64,000 bases of DNA from JAICMB01 sp035295125 (GTDB taxonomy: Bacteria > Acidobacteriota > Terriglobia > Bryobacterales > Bryobacteraceae), in assembly GCA_035295125.1 (NCBI GenBank), contig DATGJP010000067.1, positions 124,001 through 188,000 of the forward strand, read 5' to 3'. The translations under genes were made by a program, and so were the position numbers. The stretch's first letter is position 1. Each line of letters opens with the position of its first letter. Below the pieces are notes generated by a model. That model was not told the DNA's origin and made no database searches. It saw nothing but the letters and a program-made list of their open reading frames with translations. Below, one piece after another: positions 35,679 to 45,046 of this stretch.

Positions 35679-37340
35679 ATGTACAAATCCTTTGCTGGCG
35701 TCGCGGCAACCCTCGTAGTTTGCCTCGTCGTCCAGGCTGATGCAGGCGAGAAAATTGACCTTTCCGTAGTGAATCGAATTAAGGCTGAAGCATTCGGCGA
35801 TTCGGCGAAGGTCATGGATGAAGCCTTCTACTTGACCGACGTCTATGGGCCTCGGCTCACCGGTTCTCCTAACATCAAGGCCGCTGCTGAATGGGCCGTC
35901 AAACGCATGAACGAGTGGGGACTCTCCAACGTAAAGATGGAAACCTGGGGACCCTTTGGACGCGGCTGGAGTTGCACGCGATTCACCGCCATGCAGAAGG
36001 AACCCGGCTTCTCTCCCCTCATTGGATTCTCACAGCCCTGGTCGCCGGGTACCGATGGCCCCGTGAGCGGCCAGGCAATGATTGCCGTTATTAATACCCG
36101 CGAGGATTTCGACAAATTCAAAGGAAAACTCAAGGGCAAAATCATACTCATCGCCACCCCGCATCCCTCCGAGCTGGAACTCACTCCGCTGGCTCACCGT
36201 CTAACCGACGCGGAGTTAGCGGAAGCCGCCGCTGCGCCCGACCCCTCCACCGGTAATCCCGCCGTACTCCCTCTCGGCTTTACCCCCGGCGCAATTATCC
36301 CGCCGCCGCGCCGAGTACCTTCCGGCGCACAGGGAGGTCAGCGAGATCGCGAAAGCATGCGCCGGTTCCGAGGTGAGCTCAATAAGTTCCTGACCGACGA
36401 AGGTGTCTTGGTCGTTTTGCGTCCCGGGACCGGCCCCGATGGCGGTACAGTCATGGGCTCCGCCGCGGGCTCGCAGGATCCCAAAGAGGCTCTCCCGCCC
36501 CCATCCGTCATCCTGACCAACGAGCACTATAACCGCATCGCACGCCTGATCGACAAGAAGATCCCCGTCACGCTCGAATTCGACATCCAGAACAAATTCA
36601 CTGAGCCCGCCGACTCATTCAATATCACCGCCGAAATCCCCGGCACCAACCCCGATGCTGGATTCGTGATGCTCGGCGGTCACTTTGACTCCTGGACCGG
36701 CGGCACCGGTGCAACCGACAACGGCGCGGGCTCCGCCGTCGCCATGGAAGCTATGCGCATCCTTAAGGCGCTCGACCTCAAAATGGCTCGCACAGTTCGC
36801 ATCGGTCTCTGGACCGCCGAGGAAGAAGGGTTGCTCGGCTCACGCGCCTACGTAAAGGAGCACTTCGCCGACCCCACCGACATGAAATTAAAACCTGAGC
36901 ATGCCAAGATCTCCGGCTATTTCAATCTCGACAACGGCAGCGGCCGGATCCGCGGCATTTACATGCAGGACAACGATATGATGCGCCCGATTTTCGAAGC
37001 CTGGCTGGAACCCTTCAAGGACCTGGGTGTGACGACGCTGACGATTCGCAACACCGGCAGCACCGACCATGTGTCCTTCGATGCGGTCGGTATCCCAGCC
37101 TTCCAGTTCATTCAGGATCCTCTCGAATACGGCACCCGCACGCATCACTCAAACATGGATGTCTACGATCACTTGCAGCAGGGCGACCTCGAGCAGGCTG
37201 CCGCCGTTATGGCCTGGACCGTATACAACACTGCAACGCGGCCCGAAATGCTCCCTCGGAAAGCACTTCCGAAACCGAAACCCAACCGCGGCCAGGGCGG
37301 GGAACGCCCGGAAAACACGAATTCATCCTCGGGGCGATAA
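35679..37340 (+). CDS. secreted M28 family zinc peptidase
   Basis: 553 residues with a signal peptide (FAGVAATLVVCLVVQADA). A PA domain is inserted at about 120-290. The M28 catalytic set is visible: His in GGHFDSW (about 334), bridging Asp in GATDNGAGS (about 346), catalytic Glu pair in TAEEEGLLGS (about 381), Asp in NLDNGSG (about 418) and His in THHSNMDVYDH (about 489). It likely releases N-terminal residues from peptides in the periplasm or outside. The S10 carboxypeptidase gene follows by 10 nt, so the pair may trim peptides from both ends. Confidence 0.88.
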   Translation: MYKSFAGVAATLVVCLVVQADAGEKIDLSVVNRIKAEAFGDSAKVMDEAFYLTDVYGPRLTGSPNIKAAAEWAVKRMNEWGLSNVKMETWGPFGRGWSCTRFTAMQKEPGFSPLIGFSQPWSPGTDGPVSGQAMIAVINTREDFDKFKGKLKGKIILIATPHPSELELTPLAHRLTDAELAEAAAAPDPSTGNPAVLPLGFTPGAIIPPPRRVPSGAQGGQRDRESMRRFRGELNKFLTDEGVLVVLRPGTGPDGGTVMGSAAGSQDPKEALPPPSVILTNEHYNRIARLIDKKIPVTLEFDIQNKFTEPADSFNITAEIPGTNPDAGFVMLGGHFDSWTGGTGATDNGAGSAVAMEAMRILKALDLKMARTVRIGLWTAEEEGLLGSRAYVKEHFADPTDMKLKPEHAKISGYFNLDNGSGRIRGIYMQDNDMMRPIFEAWLEPFKDLGVTTLTIRNTGSTDHVSFDAVGIPAFQFIQDPLEYGTRTHHSNMDVYDHLQQGDLEQAAAVMAWTVYNTATRPEMLPRKALPKPKPNRGQGGERPENTNSSSGR

Positions 37341-37350
37341 GGAGAAGACC

Positions 37351-38931
37351 ATGAAACGAAATTTCGTCGTTGCCACCCTGCTCACCTTTTCGTTTGCCGC
37401 CGCACAGGAACAGCAGCGGCCTGACACCACCACTCCGCAGGCCCAGCAAAACCCGCAACAACGCAATCGCGCGCAAACGCCTCGCGAGCAGCAGCCACAG
37501 TTGCAGAGCCAGGAGCCGGCGCAGGGACAACAGGCCCGTCAGCGCGCACTGCCGCCGGAAAAAAGCGTAGTCACACATCACACCGCCCGCATCGGCGGCC
37601 AGCAGATCAGTTACACCGCCACTGCCGCCACATACATCATTAAGTCCGATGACGACACGCCGAAAGCGAGCTTCTTCTTCGTCGCCTATACCAAAGACGA
37701 TGTGCCCGATATCACGAAACGGCCGATTTCTTTCGTCTACAACGGCGGCCCCGGCTCCGCCTCGCTCTTCACCCATATGGGCCTCGGTCCGCGTCGGGTT
37801 GTCCTGACACCCGACGGGCACGGAATGCCGGCGCCCTACCAGGTCGTCGATAACGAAGATTGTTTCCTCGACAACACCGACATGGTTTTCGTCGATGCGA
37901 TTGGAACGGGTTTCAGCCGCCCGGCGCCCGGCCAGAATACGTCTCAGTTTTACGGCATCATTCAAGACGCGAACTACTTCTCTGATTTCATCTACGAGTA
38001 CATCTCCCGCAACGAACGTTGGGCTTCGCCGAAATTCCTGATCGGCGAGAGTTACGGCACCACGCGCTCCGCCGAGTTAGCGGGTGTTCTCCAGCAGCGT
38101 CACGAGATCTATCTCAACGGAATCGTGCTGCTCTCCTCCGTTGCCTTCGCAAACTGGGGTGGCGACGATCGCTCCATTTTCTTCCTGCCCACTTACACGG
38201 CAACGGCCTGGTATCACCACATGCTGCCGCCCGACCTTCAAAAGGAGGACATCGGCTCCGTTGTGCAGGCGGCGCGACAGTTCGCGCATGGCGAATATGC
38301 TGCCGCGTTGGAAAAAGGCGACAAGCTTTCGCCTTCGGAGTATCAGAAGGCGGTCCAGGACATTGCGCGGTTTACCGCGCTTAAACCCAAGTACATCGAA
38401 CAGAGCAACCTCCGCATCAGCCCCTTCCGCTGGTTTAAGGAACTCAAACGCGACGAGCGACGCACCATCGGGCGCCTGGATTCCCGCTTCCTTGGAATGG
38501 ATGCCGATGCGGCCGGCGAACGCGATGAGTACGACCCCAGCGAGGCTTCTTATGAAGGTGCATACACGGGCTCATTCCAGGATTACGTCCGCCGCGAACT
38601 GAAATGGACCGGCGATACCTACTACAAAGTCTCTGGCAACGTCCGGCCATGGGATCAGACCGGGAACACTGCGGTTGCCGAAGTGCTTCGATCTGCCATG
38701 ACCGAGCAAACCAACTTGAAGGTCCTGGTGCTGTGTGGCTATTACGATGTCGCTACGCCTTTTAACGGCATTGAAGAGACCGTCTCACACATGGGGCTGG
38801 AGCCTTCGATGCGGAAGAATGTGAACTTCGCATACTACGAAGCCGGCCACATGATCTACATCGATCGCAAAGCGCATGACAAGCTGCACAAAGACGTGGA
38901 CGAGTTTATCGCCGCGAGCTATCCGCACTAA
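37351..38931 (+). CDS. secreted S10 serine carboxypeptidase-like protein
   Basis: 526 residues from ATG 37351, AAGGAG upstream; longer frames into the M28 gene are rejected. Signal peptide (FVVATLLTFSFAAA), then a Gln-rich linker (about 20-70). Catalytic residues: Ser in GESYGT (about 233), Asp in YYDVATPF (about 465), His in AGHMIYID (about 498); the oxyanion segment is NGGPGSAS (about 130). It should remove C-terminal residues from peptides. It follows the M28 gene closely. Confidence 0.88.
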   Translation: MKRNFVVATLLTFSFAAAQEQQRPDTTTPQAQQNPQQRNRAQTPREQQPQLQSQEPAQGQQARQRALPPEKSVVTHHTARIGGQQISYTATAATYIIKSDDDTPKASFFFVAYTKDDVPDITKRPISFVYNGGPGSASLFTHMGLGPRRVVLTPDGHGMPAPYQVVDNEDCFLDNTDMVFVDAIGTGFSRPAPGQNTSQFYGIIQDANYFSDFIYEYISRNERWASPKFLIGESYGTTRSAELAGVLQQRHEIYLNGIVLLSSVAFANWGGDDRSIFFLPTYTATAWYHHMLPPDLQKEDIGSVVQAARQFAHGEYAAALEKGDKLSPSEYQKAVQDIARFTALKPKYIEQSNLRISPFRWFKELKRDERRTIGRLDSRFLGMDADAAGERDEYDPSEASYEGAYTGSFQDYVRRELKWTGDTYYKVSGNVRPWDQTGNTAVAEVLRSAMTEQTNLKVLVLCGYYDVATPFNGIEETVSHMGLEPSMRKNVNFAYYEAGHMIYIDRKAHDKLHKDVDEFIAASYPH

Positions 38932-40216
38932 AGGTGGAGCAGGCGGTTTCGCCTGCGCAATCCTCCTTGTCGCCGGTATCGCTCAAGCACAGGTCGACCC
39001 CACCGAAGCCCTGGCCAGAGCCCGCGACAAAGTTCATGAGCGCGCCGACAGGCTCCCAAACTATACCTGCGTCCAGACCGTAGACCGCCAGTACTTTGAC
39101 ATCAACCATCGGGCGCCCGCCACGGTCTCCTGCGACGACCTCGCCGGCGAAAAACGCAAGAAACCTCGCAAGCTTAAGCTCGACCTGACCGACCGCCTTC
39201 GACTCGATGTCAAAGTCTCCGCCGGCAACGAGATCGGCTCCTGGGCCGGATCCAGTCACTTCGAATCCAATGTCATGGACCTGGTTGGAGGCGGCCCGTT
39301 CGGCACCGGCCCATTCGGAACGTTTGCCTCCGACATCTTCGGCGGCGTCGCAACAACTTTTCACTATCTCGACCAGGAACAACTCAACGGCGTACGCCTC
39401 CTTCATTACGAGTTTCAGGTCCGGGAGGAAGGAAGCCATTATCAGGTTCAAGCAGGCCAGAACTGGCACACGACGGCTTACGACGGTTCTCTTTGGATCG
39501 ACCCCGTTTCCTTCGATCTGAAACGTCTGATGGTCCGCACTGACGAGTTGCCCCCGGAAACCGGAGCCTGCGAAGCGACAACAGTCGTAAGTTACGAAGA
39601 AACCCAGATCGGTGATGGCCGATTCCTGGTGCCTCAGCGCAGCGAACTGCACTTCCTTTTGAGGGATCGGAGTGAAACCACGACGACCTCTTCGTACTCC
39701 GCCTGTCGCGTGTATCACGCCGAATCCACGATCAAATTCGATGACGCGGTTCCGGAAACCGGCACGATCGACAAGGCTCCTGCCCCGGAATCCCGTTCGC
39801 TGCCTCCGGGCCTGCTCGTCTCCCTGGAACTTTCCGAACCCGTCGATACCCAGACCGCTGCATCCGGCGACGTCGTGCGAGCAATAGTTCGCAAATCCGT
39901 GCGCGACAAGCAATCGAAAGAGATCGTCATACCCGCCGGAGCCGTCGTGCGCGGCCGAATCATTCGATTGCGCCACTGGCTGGTAGAACCACGATTTTTC
40001 GAGATTGCCGTCCGGTTTGACAGAGTGGAAATGAACGGTGCAGTTTACGCTTTCCACGCGGTTCGTGAGAGGACCTCACCAGCGGCCAAACGCGGATTCC
40101 TGGCTGCGCTACAACCACCGGATTCCAGCACTTCCGTGGGAACCTTTCGGTTCGTGACTACCAAAGAACGCTATGTCGTCCCGCGCGGTTACGAGTCCAA
40201 CTGGATCACGTATTGA
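38876..40216 (+). CDS. secreted protein of the LPNxxC family, REP-modified N-terminus
   Basis: 446 residues if read from ATG 38876, which overlaps the S10 gene by 56 nt. No ATG, GTG or TTG is in frame between there and the signal-peptide core (CAILLVAGIAQA). The palindrome at 38939-38956 codes for AGGFA right before that core. LPNYTC at about 61 and the RQYFD pattern recall the two proteins at 47668 and 48756. The C-terminal part (LVSLELSEPVDTQTAASGD, IPAGAVVRGRIIRL) resembles TrbI/VirB10-type beta domains. Function unknown. Confidence 0.6.
   Translation: MTSCTKTWTSLSPRAIRTKGGAGGFACAILLVAGIAQAQVDPTEALARARDKVHERADRLPNYTCVQTVDRQYFDINHRAPATVSCDDLAGEKRKKPRKLKLDLTDRLRLDVKVSAGNEIGSWAGSSHFESNVMDLVGGGPFGTGPFGTFASDIFGGVATTFHYLDQEQLNGVRLLHYEFQVREEGSHYQVQAGQNWHTTAYDGSLWIDPVSFDLKRLMVRTDELPPETGACEATTVVSYEETQIGDGRFLVPQRSELHFLLRDRSETTTTSSYSACRVYHAESTIKFDDAVPETGTIDKAPAPESRSLPPGLLVSLELSEPVDTQTAASGDVVRAIVRKSVRDKQSKEIVIPAGAVVRGRIIRLRHWLVEPRFFEIAVRFDRVEMNGAVYAFHAVRERTSPAAKRGFLAALQPPDSSTSVGTFRFVTTKERYVVPRGYESNWITY
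38939..38956. repeat. REP-like palindrome at the 5' end of a gene
   Basis: GCAGGCGGTTTCGCCTGC, 7 nt after the S10 stop codon and inside the open frame of the next gene. Confidence 0.75.
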
Positions 40217-40556
40217 GCCAGGTGTGGAGGTCCATCCGGACCTTCTGCCCGCGAAATGTGACGCCTTCCATCTCGAGCCGAAGCCGCTGGTCCAATCCCT
40301 GGTGGCCGGGTAATGCGATGCGACCTCCTGCCGCCACCACGCGATGCCACGGCAAACCCCTCGAATCGTGCAGCGCCCAAACCGCCTGCCGCGCTGCGCC
40401 GGGAAAGCCCGCCAACTCCGCAACCTGTCCGTAGGTCGCCACTTTCCCCCGAGGAATCCGGGCGATCACATCTCGGATGAGCGCGAACATGGAGGGCTCG
40501 GCGCTCTTCTTCTCAGGCCGGTTCTTAGGTGGTCGCTCGCCTTTTGCGTAACTCAT
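40206..40556 (-). CDS. alkyltransferase-like DNA repair protein (ATL)
   Basis: 116 residues. It is the MGMT DNA-binding domain with the HTH (GKVATYGQVAELAGFPGAARQAV) and Arg finger region. The active-site motif PCHRVV is PWHRVV (Trp at 70), as in E. coli Atl. Such proteins bind O6-alkylguanine without repairing it and pass it to nucleotide excision repair. The start overlaps the neighbour gene by 32 nt; ATG 40490 (MFALIRDVI) would avoid this. Confidence 0.88.
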   Translation of the reverse strand: MSYAKGERPPKNRPEKKSAEPSMFALIRDVIARIPRGKVATYGQVAELAGFPGAARQAVWALHDSRGLPWHRVVAAGGRIALPGHQGLDQRLRLEMEGVTFRGQKVRMDLHTWLNT

Positions 40557-41448
40557 CGAAGCTCACCGCCAGAATGATCACGGCCCCGATAATGACCTGC
40601 TGCCAGTAAGGATTGGTCCCCAGCAGATCGCTGCCGTTCGAAAGCAGTCCCATGATGAACGCGCCGATCAGCGTACCCATCACGCCGCCTTCACCGCCGC
40701 GGAGACTGCCACCCCCGATTACCACGGCCGCAATCGCGGTCAATTCGTAGCCTTGCCCGCCCGTCGGCTGGCCCGTCATCAATCGCGAAGCTTCAATCAT
40801 CCCGGCCAACCCAGTCAGCAACCCGCCGATCCCATAAACCGCCATTACGATGAAGCGCACCGGAACGCCTGCGTAAAACGCCGCATCCGGATTGCTGCCG
40901 ATCGAGAATGCATAACGACCCAGCGTCGTGTGCTCCAGAATCAGATGAATCACCACCGCGCACAGCAGCAGGACCCACAACACAAACGGCACATGGAACA
41001 GATTGCCATCGCCGAGAAAATCAAACTGCTTCGGGATTTTGTGTACCGGCAGTCCATTCGAGATGATCAGCGCCATGCCACGGAAAATTCCCATTGTGCC
41101 GAGCGTCACGATAAACGGATTGATGTTTAGCACGGTGGTCATCAGACCATTGGCGAGGCCACATGCGGTCCCCACGGCGATGCCGACCACCATCGCGACG
41201 CCGATCGAATAATCGTGTTCCATGCACATGGTCCCCAGCAGTCCCGCCAGCGCGAGCATCGAACCGACCGACAGGTCAATGCCGCCCGAGATGATGATGA
41301 CCGTCATGCCCAGCGCCATGATGTTGATCACCGCCGTCTGCCGCACCACGCTCGAAAGATTGGTCGCGGTCAGGAAATTGGGCGATGCAATAGACAACAA
41401 CACGAACAGGACAATCAGCGTCAGAAACGGCAATAGCCGCTGGATCAT
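40525..41448 (-). CDS. sugar ABC transporter permease (RbsC-like)
   Basis: 307 residues, about 8-10 membrane helices. Family motifs: GIDLSVGSMLALAGLLG (about 55-72), NPFIVTLGTMGIFRG, GGSLRGGEGGVMGTLIGAF, and SNGSDLLGTNPYWQQV. It forms the channel of a CUT2 (ribose, galactose, xylose) importer with the ATPase encoded upstream. The two genes overlap by ATGA. Confidence 0.9.
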   Translation of the reverse strand: MIQRLLPFLTLIVLFVLLSIASPNFLTATNLSSVVRQTAVINIMALGMTVIIISGGIDLSVGSMLALAGLLGTMCMEHDYSIGVAMVVGIAVGTACGLANGLMTTVLNINPFIVTLGTMGIFRGMALIISNGLPVHKIPKQFDFLGDGNLFHVPFVLWVLLLCAVVIHLILEHTTLGRYAFSIGSNPDAAFYAGVPVRFIVMAVYGIGGLLTGLAGMIEASRLMTGQPTGGQGYELTAIAAVVIGGGSLRGGEGGVMGTLIGAFIMGLLSNGSDLLGTNPYWQQVIIGAVIILAVSFDELRKRRATT

Positions 41449-42929
41449 TGGCTAACCTCGAGGGCTGCGAGGCGCATAATCTCTTCCTGGGTTGTCCGGC
41501 CAGGAAGTTCGCCGGTCAAACGTCCCCGGCGCATTACGAGAATACGGTCGGCCACCTGGAGCAGTTCAGGAAGTTCGGAACTGACCATAAGAATTGCCGC
41601 GCCGGAGCGCGCCAGAGAATCCATGACCTCGAAGACCTCCACCTTAGCGCCAATGTCGATACCGCGTGTCGGCTCGTCGAAAAGAAAAACGCGAGCGCCG
41701 CGCACCAGCCATTTTGCAATCACTACTTTCTGCTGATTGCCCCCGCTGAGCCGGCCGGCAAGCTGCCGCGGAGATTCCGCTTTGACCCGCAGTTTCTTTG
41801 TAAACTCAGCAGCGACCTTTCGTTCGCGCCCCAGGTTTAAAAACCCGTAGCGGCTCACGCTCTCGAGATTTGCGATCGTCATGTTGTGGGCGATCGGCAG
41901 TAGCCGTGAAAGTCCCGCCCGTTGCCGGTCTTCCGGAATTAAAGCAATGCCCTCCTTCACCGCTTCACGCGGCGATCGAATGCGGGCGCGCCTGCCCCTG
42001 ACGAAAATCTCACCTTTATCAATCGGATCGATTCCAAAAACCGCGCGGCACAACTCGGTACGCCCGGCGCCGATCAGCCCCGCCATGCCTACAATTTCAC
42101 CCGCGCGAATCGCCAGGCTGATGTCTTTGAGCAGCGGCTCGCGAGTGATGTGCTCCAGCCGTAACACCTCGTCGCCCGGCGGCACCGGCTGCCGAGTGTA
42201 GATGGACGATACCTCGCGCCCGACCATATACTGAATCAGCCGGTCTGTCGAGACCTCCTTCAAAGGCCCGCTATGCACAGTCTCGCCATCGCGAAGCACG
42301 GTGACACGATCGCCCACCGACCGCAGTTCTTCCAGTCGGTGCGTGATGTAGATGACCCCCATATTACGTTCGCAAAGCGTGCGGACGATGCGGAAAACCT
42401 CGTGTGTCTCGGATTCCGAAAGCGATGACGTGGGCTCATCGAAAATGAGCAGGCTCGATCCCTGTTGGATCGCGCGGCAGATCTCCACAAGCTGCTTCCC
42501 TGCCGGGCTCAGCCGTCCCACCGCCCACTCGGCGTTCAAAGGGAACTGGTGCGCGGCAATCAATTCAGCCGCTTTTCGAATCGTGCGGCGACGGTTGACC
42601 CATCCAAGCGGCCCGGTTTCCTCACGCCCCAGGAAAATGTTCTCAGCCACCGACAAATGCGGGGCCAGCAGGGATTCCTGGTGCACCATCGCAATCCCGT
42701 TTGCAGCCGCATCCGACGGGTGCCGAAACCGGACAGGTTGTCCCATCCAGACCATTTCGCCCGCGTCGGGTTGATACATTCCGGCGACGATCTTCATCAG
42801 GGTGGATTTGCCTGCGCCATTCTCCCCCAACAGAAGGTGGACTTGCCCCGATTCTACGGCCAGATCGCCGCGGCGTAGCGCCACCACACCGCCGAACCGC
42901 TTCTGTATCCCCTTAAGTTCGAGCAACAC
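41445..42929 (-). CDS. sugar ABC transporter ATPase (RbsA-like, two domains)
   Basis: 494 residues from GTG 42929. Domain 1: Walker A GENGAGKST, signature LSPAGKQLVEI, Walker B LLIFDEPTSSL. Domain 2: GLIGAGRTE in place of Walker A, signature LSGGNQQKVVIAKWL, FLFDEPTRGID. The degenerate first loop of domain 2 is normal for RbsA/MglA. No periplasmic sugar-binding protein gene lies next to the pair. A perfect TATAAT lies 10 nt upstream of the start. Confidence 0.9.
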   Translation of the reverse strand: MLLELKGIQKRFGGVVALRRGDLAVESGQVHLLLGENGAGKSTLMKIVAGMYQPDAGEMVWMGQPVRFRHPSDAAANGIAMVHQESLLAPHLSVAENIFLGREETGPLGWVNRRRTIRKAAELIAAHQFPLNAEWAVGRLSPAGKQLVEICRAIQQGSSLLIFDEPTSSLSESETHEVFRIVRTLCERNMGVIYITHRLEELRSVGDRVTVLRDGETVHSGPLKEVSTDRLIQYMVGREVSSIYTRQPVPPGDEVLRLEHITREPLLKDISLAIRAGEIVGMAGLIGAGRTELCRAVFGIDPIDKGEIFVRGRRARIRSPREAVKEGIALIPEDRQRAGLSRLLPIAHNMTIANLESVSRYGFLNLGRERKVAAEFTKKLRVKAESPRQLAGRLSGGNQQKVVIAKWLVRGARVFLFDEPTRGIDIGAKVEVFEVMDSLARSGAAILMVSSELPELLQVADRILVMRRGRLTGELPGRTTQEEIMRLAALEVSQ

Positions 42930-42939
42930 CGGAAGTGTG

Positions 42940-42945
42940 ATTATA
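42940..42945 (-). promoter_or_regulatory. -10 element of the sugar ABC operon
   Basis: TATAAT on the minus strand ends 10 nt before the GTG start; the -35 is weak (AAGTTA at 18 nt). No ribosome-binding site lies between. Confidence 0.55.
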
Positions 42946-42953
42946 ACGTGTAG

Positions 42954-42967
42954 GTTACGGGTGTAAC
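42954..42967. promoter_or_regulatory. palindrome in the promoter spacer, possible operator
   Basis: GTTACGGGTGTAAC, 5-bp arms with 4-nt centre, between the -35 and -10 of the sugar ABC operon; a plausible repressor site. Confidence 0.4.
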
Positions 42968-43101
42968 TTGTGTCCTATCGCCCCAGGTTGCGCCAGATTC
43001 CCCAAATCCAGGGACGTCGTGTGGATCGAGCGGCGGACTTTCTTCAATTTACAGGTCGATGATTGGAACGCCGCGTGCTGCCAGATCAATCGAACGGGAT
43101 A

Positions 43102-43311
43102 ATGGCAATGAAAAAACCCTTCGAAAAGCAAGTGTTCATCCGGCTAACCAAGAATGAAACCGGTATCGTCTGTACTGTAAAGCACGGCGATGTGAATTGG
43201 AAAGTGACGGAGTTCACCCTCGAGGGAGACCCTGCCCCCGCGGATCCGGCCGTTCATGACGAAGAAGCCGTTCGAGCCATCGTGCGCAAGCGCCGTCCGC
43301 GTCAGTCCTGA
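43102..43311 (+). CDS. small unknown protein
   Basis: 69 residues from ATG 43102 (ATG 43108 also possible; the frame stays open to 43063). FIRLTKNETGIVCTVKHGDV and WKVTEFTLEGD suggest a compact beta protein with a basic tail (VRKRRPRQS). No family recognised. It is divergent from the sugar ABC operon. Confidence 0.5.
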   Translation: MAMKKPFEKQVFIRLTKNETGIVCTVKHGDVNWKVTEFTLEGDPAPADPAVHDEEAVRAIVRKRRPRQS

Positions 43312-43453
43312 GAAGACGCGAGAGTTATAACTTAGCGGATTTCACGTTCCCAGGGAACGTTCGCTGACGTCCGTAGCGTTTGGACGCCAAGCGCCTCTCC
43401 CGCGTCGCCTGCAGATTATGTCCTACTGCCGCTATTGGGCGATGTCCACCCTC

Positions 43454-43491
43454 AAAAATGCGAAAGGGCAGGACGTCTGCGGCCTGCCCTT
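43454..43491 (-). terminator. likely terminator after glnA
   Basis: On the minus strand AAGGGCAGG pairs with CCTGCCCTT (9 bp, 10-nt loop, 43464-43491). A T5 run follows five nt after the stem, so efficiency is uncertain. Confidence 0.55.
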
Positions 43492-43520
43492 CATGGAAGT
43501 GGTAAATCGGGGTCGAAGCT

Positions 43521-44930
43521 TTAAATATCGTAATACAAAGCGAACTCGTATGGGTGCGGCCGCAAGCGAATCGCATCCGCCTCATTCTTGCGCTTGTAGT
43601 TGATGTAGGTTTCGAGAAGCTCCTCGGTGAAGACGTCGCCCTTGAGCAGGAATCCGTGGTCCTCTTCGATGCAGGTCAGGGCCTCTTCAAGCGCGCCCGG
43701 CATTGACGGCACGTTCTTCATCTCTTCGGGCGAGAGATCGTAAATATCCTTATCCAGCGGTTCGCCGGGTTCGATCTTATTCAACACGCCATCGAGACCC
43801 GCCATCATCATCGCTGCGAACGCAAGATACGGATTCGCCGACGGATCGGGCGGCCGGAATTCGACGCGCTTCGCTTTGGGACTCGCCGAGTACATCGGAA
43901 TACGAACGGCGGCCGAGCGATTACGCCGCGAGTATGCAAGGTTGACCGGCGCTTCGTAGCCGGGAACGAGACGCTTGTAGCTATTGGTGGTCGGCGCGAT
44001 GATCGCGGACAACGCCCGAGCATGCTTCAGCAGCCCGCCGATGTACCATAGCGCCATCTGGCTCAGACCCGCATACCCATCGCCCGCGAACAGCGGCGAA
44101 CCCCCCTTCCACAAACTCTGGTGGGTATGCATACCGCTGCCGTTGTCGCCATACAGCGGCTTAGGCATGAAGGTCACCGTCTTGCCGTACTGATAAGCAA
44201 CGTTGCGGATGACGTACTTGTACAGCATCATGTTGTCCGCCGACTTCACCAGCGTGTCGAAACGCTGATCGATTTCGCACTGGCCGCCCGTGGCAACCTC
44301 GTGGTGATGGCACTCGATGTTGAGGTTGCACTCAATCATCGTCTGCACCATCTCGGCGCGCAGGTCCTGATAGTGATCGGTCGGTGGAACCGGGAAGTAG
44401 CCTTCCTTGTAGCGCGGCCGATACCCGAGGTTGTCCTTCTCGCGGCCCGAATTCCATCGTCCCTCTTCGGCATCGATGAAATAGAAACCGGAGTGCTGAT
44501 TCTGGTCAAACCGGATGTTGTCGAAAATAAAGAATTCCGCCTCCGCGCCGAAATAGGCAGTATCGGCGAGGCCGCTGTTCTTCAGGTACATTTCGGCCTT
44601 GCGGGCAATCCAACGGGGATCACGTTCGTAATGCTGCCGCGTGATGGGATCGATGACGTCGCAGGTCATCACCAGTGTGCGGGTTTCCATGAACGGATCC
44701 ATGAAGGCCGTTGTGGAATCCGGGATCAGCAGCATGTCGCTCTCGTTGATCGCGGCCCAACCACGGATGCTCGATCCGTCAATACCAAACCCTTCCTCGA
44801 ACGAATCTTCGTCGAGCTGGCTTATGGGGTAGGAAACATGCTGGGACAAGCCCGGCAAATCGGTGAAGCGCAAGTCGAGCTGGCGAGCTTCTTTCTGTTT
44901 CGCGAATTCCAAAACCTCTTTTGGATTCAT
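43521..44930 (-). CDS. glnA: glutamine synthetase, type I
   Basis: 469 residues, the usual GSI length. Beta-Grasp start with [13 protein letters not shown] [13 protein letters not shown] and metal motifs [49 protein letters not shown] and NRSAAVRIP, ending ALYYDI. A tyrosine in [11 protein letters not shown] (about 400) is at the place adenylylated in GSI-beta enzymes, so control by GlnE is likely. It makes glutamine from glutamate, ammonia and ATP. ATG has AGGAG 6 nt upstream. Single gene by context. Confidence 0.95.
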   Translation of the reverse strand: MNPKEVLEFAKQKEARQLDLRFTDLPGLSQHVSYPISQLDEDSFEEGFGIDGSSIRGWAAINESDMLLIPDSTTAFMDPFMETRTLVMTCDVIDPITRQHYERDPRWIARKAEMYLKNSGLADTAYFGAEAEFFIFDNIRFDQNQHSGFYFIDAEEGRWNSGREKDNLGYRPRYKEGYFPVPPTDHYQDLRAEMVQTMIECNLNIECHHHEVATGGQCEIDQRFDTLVKSADNMMLYKYVIRNVAYQYGKTVTFMPKPLYGDNGSGMHTHQSLWKGGSPLFAGDGYAGLSQMALWYIGGLLKHARALSAIIAPTTNSYKRLVPGYEAPVNLAYSRRNRSAAVRIPMYSASPKAKRVEFRPPDPSANPYLAFAAMMMAGLDGVLNKIEPGEPLDKDIYDLSPEEMKNVPSMPGALEEALTCIEEDHGFLLKGDVFTEELLETYINYKRKNEADAIRLRPHPYEFALYYDI

Positions 44931-45046
44931 CTATACTCCTTACGTTGTGATGATAATGACAGCGGCCTGGGCGCGCTCACTCGGGGATAGGGTCGAACAG
45001 GGACAGTGTACCCGGAACCTTGAGAATAACGGATCGGGGAAAGTCC

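Noticed and set aside
38906..40057. 383-codon minus-strand frame over the LPNxxC gene
   Set aside because: Antisense shadow; the plus strand encodes a signal peptide and conserved family motifs.
43063..43101. Longer N-terminus of the small unknown protein
   Set aside because: The added residues are unlike the rest and ATG 43102 is a simpler start.
44931..45046. tRNA or regulatory RNA in the glnA-tadA gap
   Set aside because: No cloverleaf, riboswitch core or sigma-54 site was recognised.
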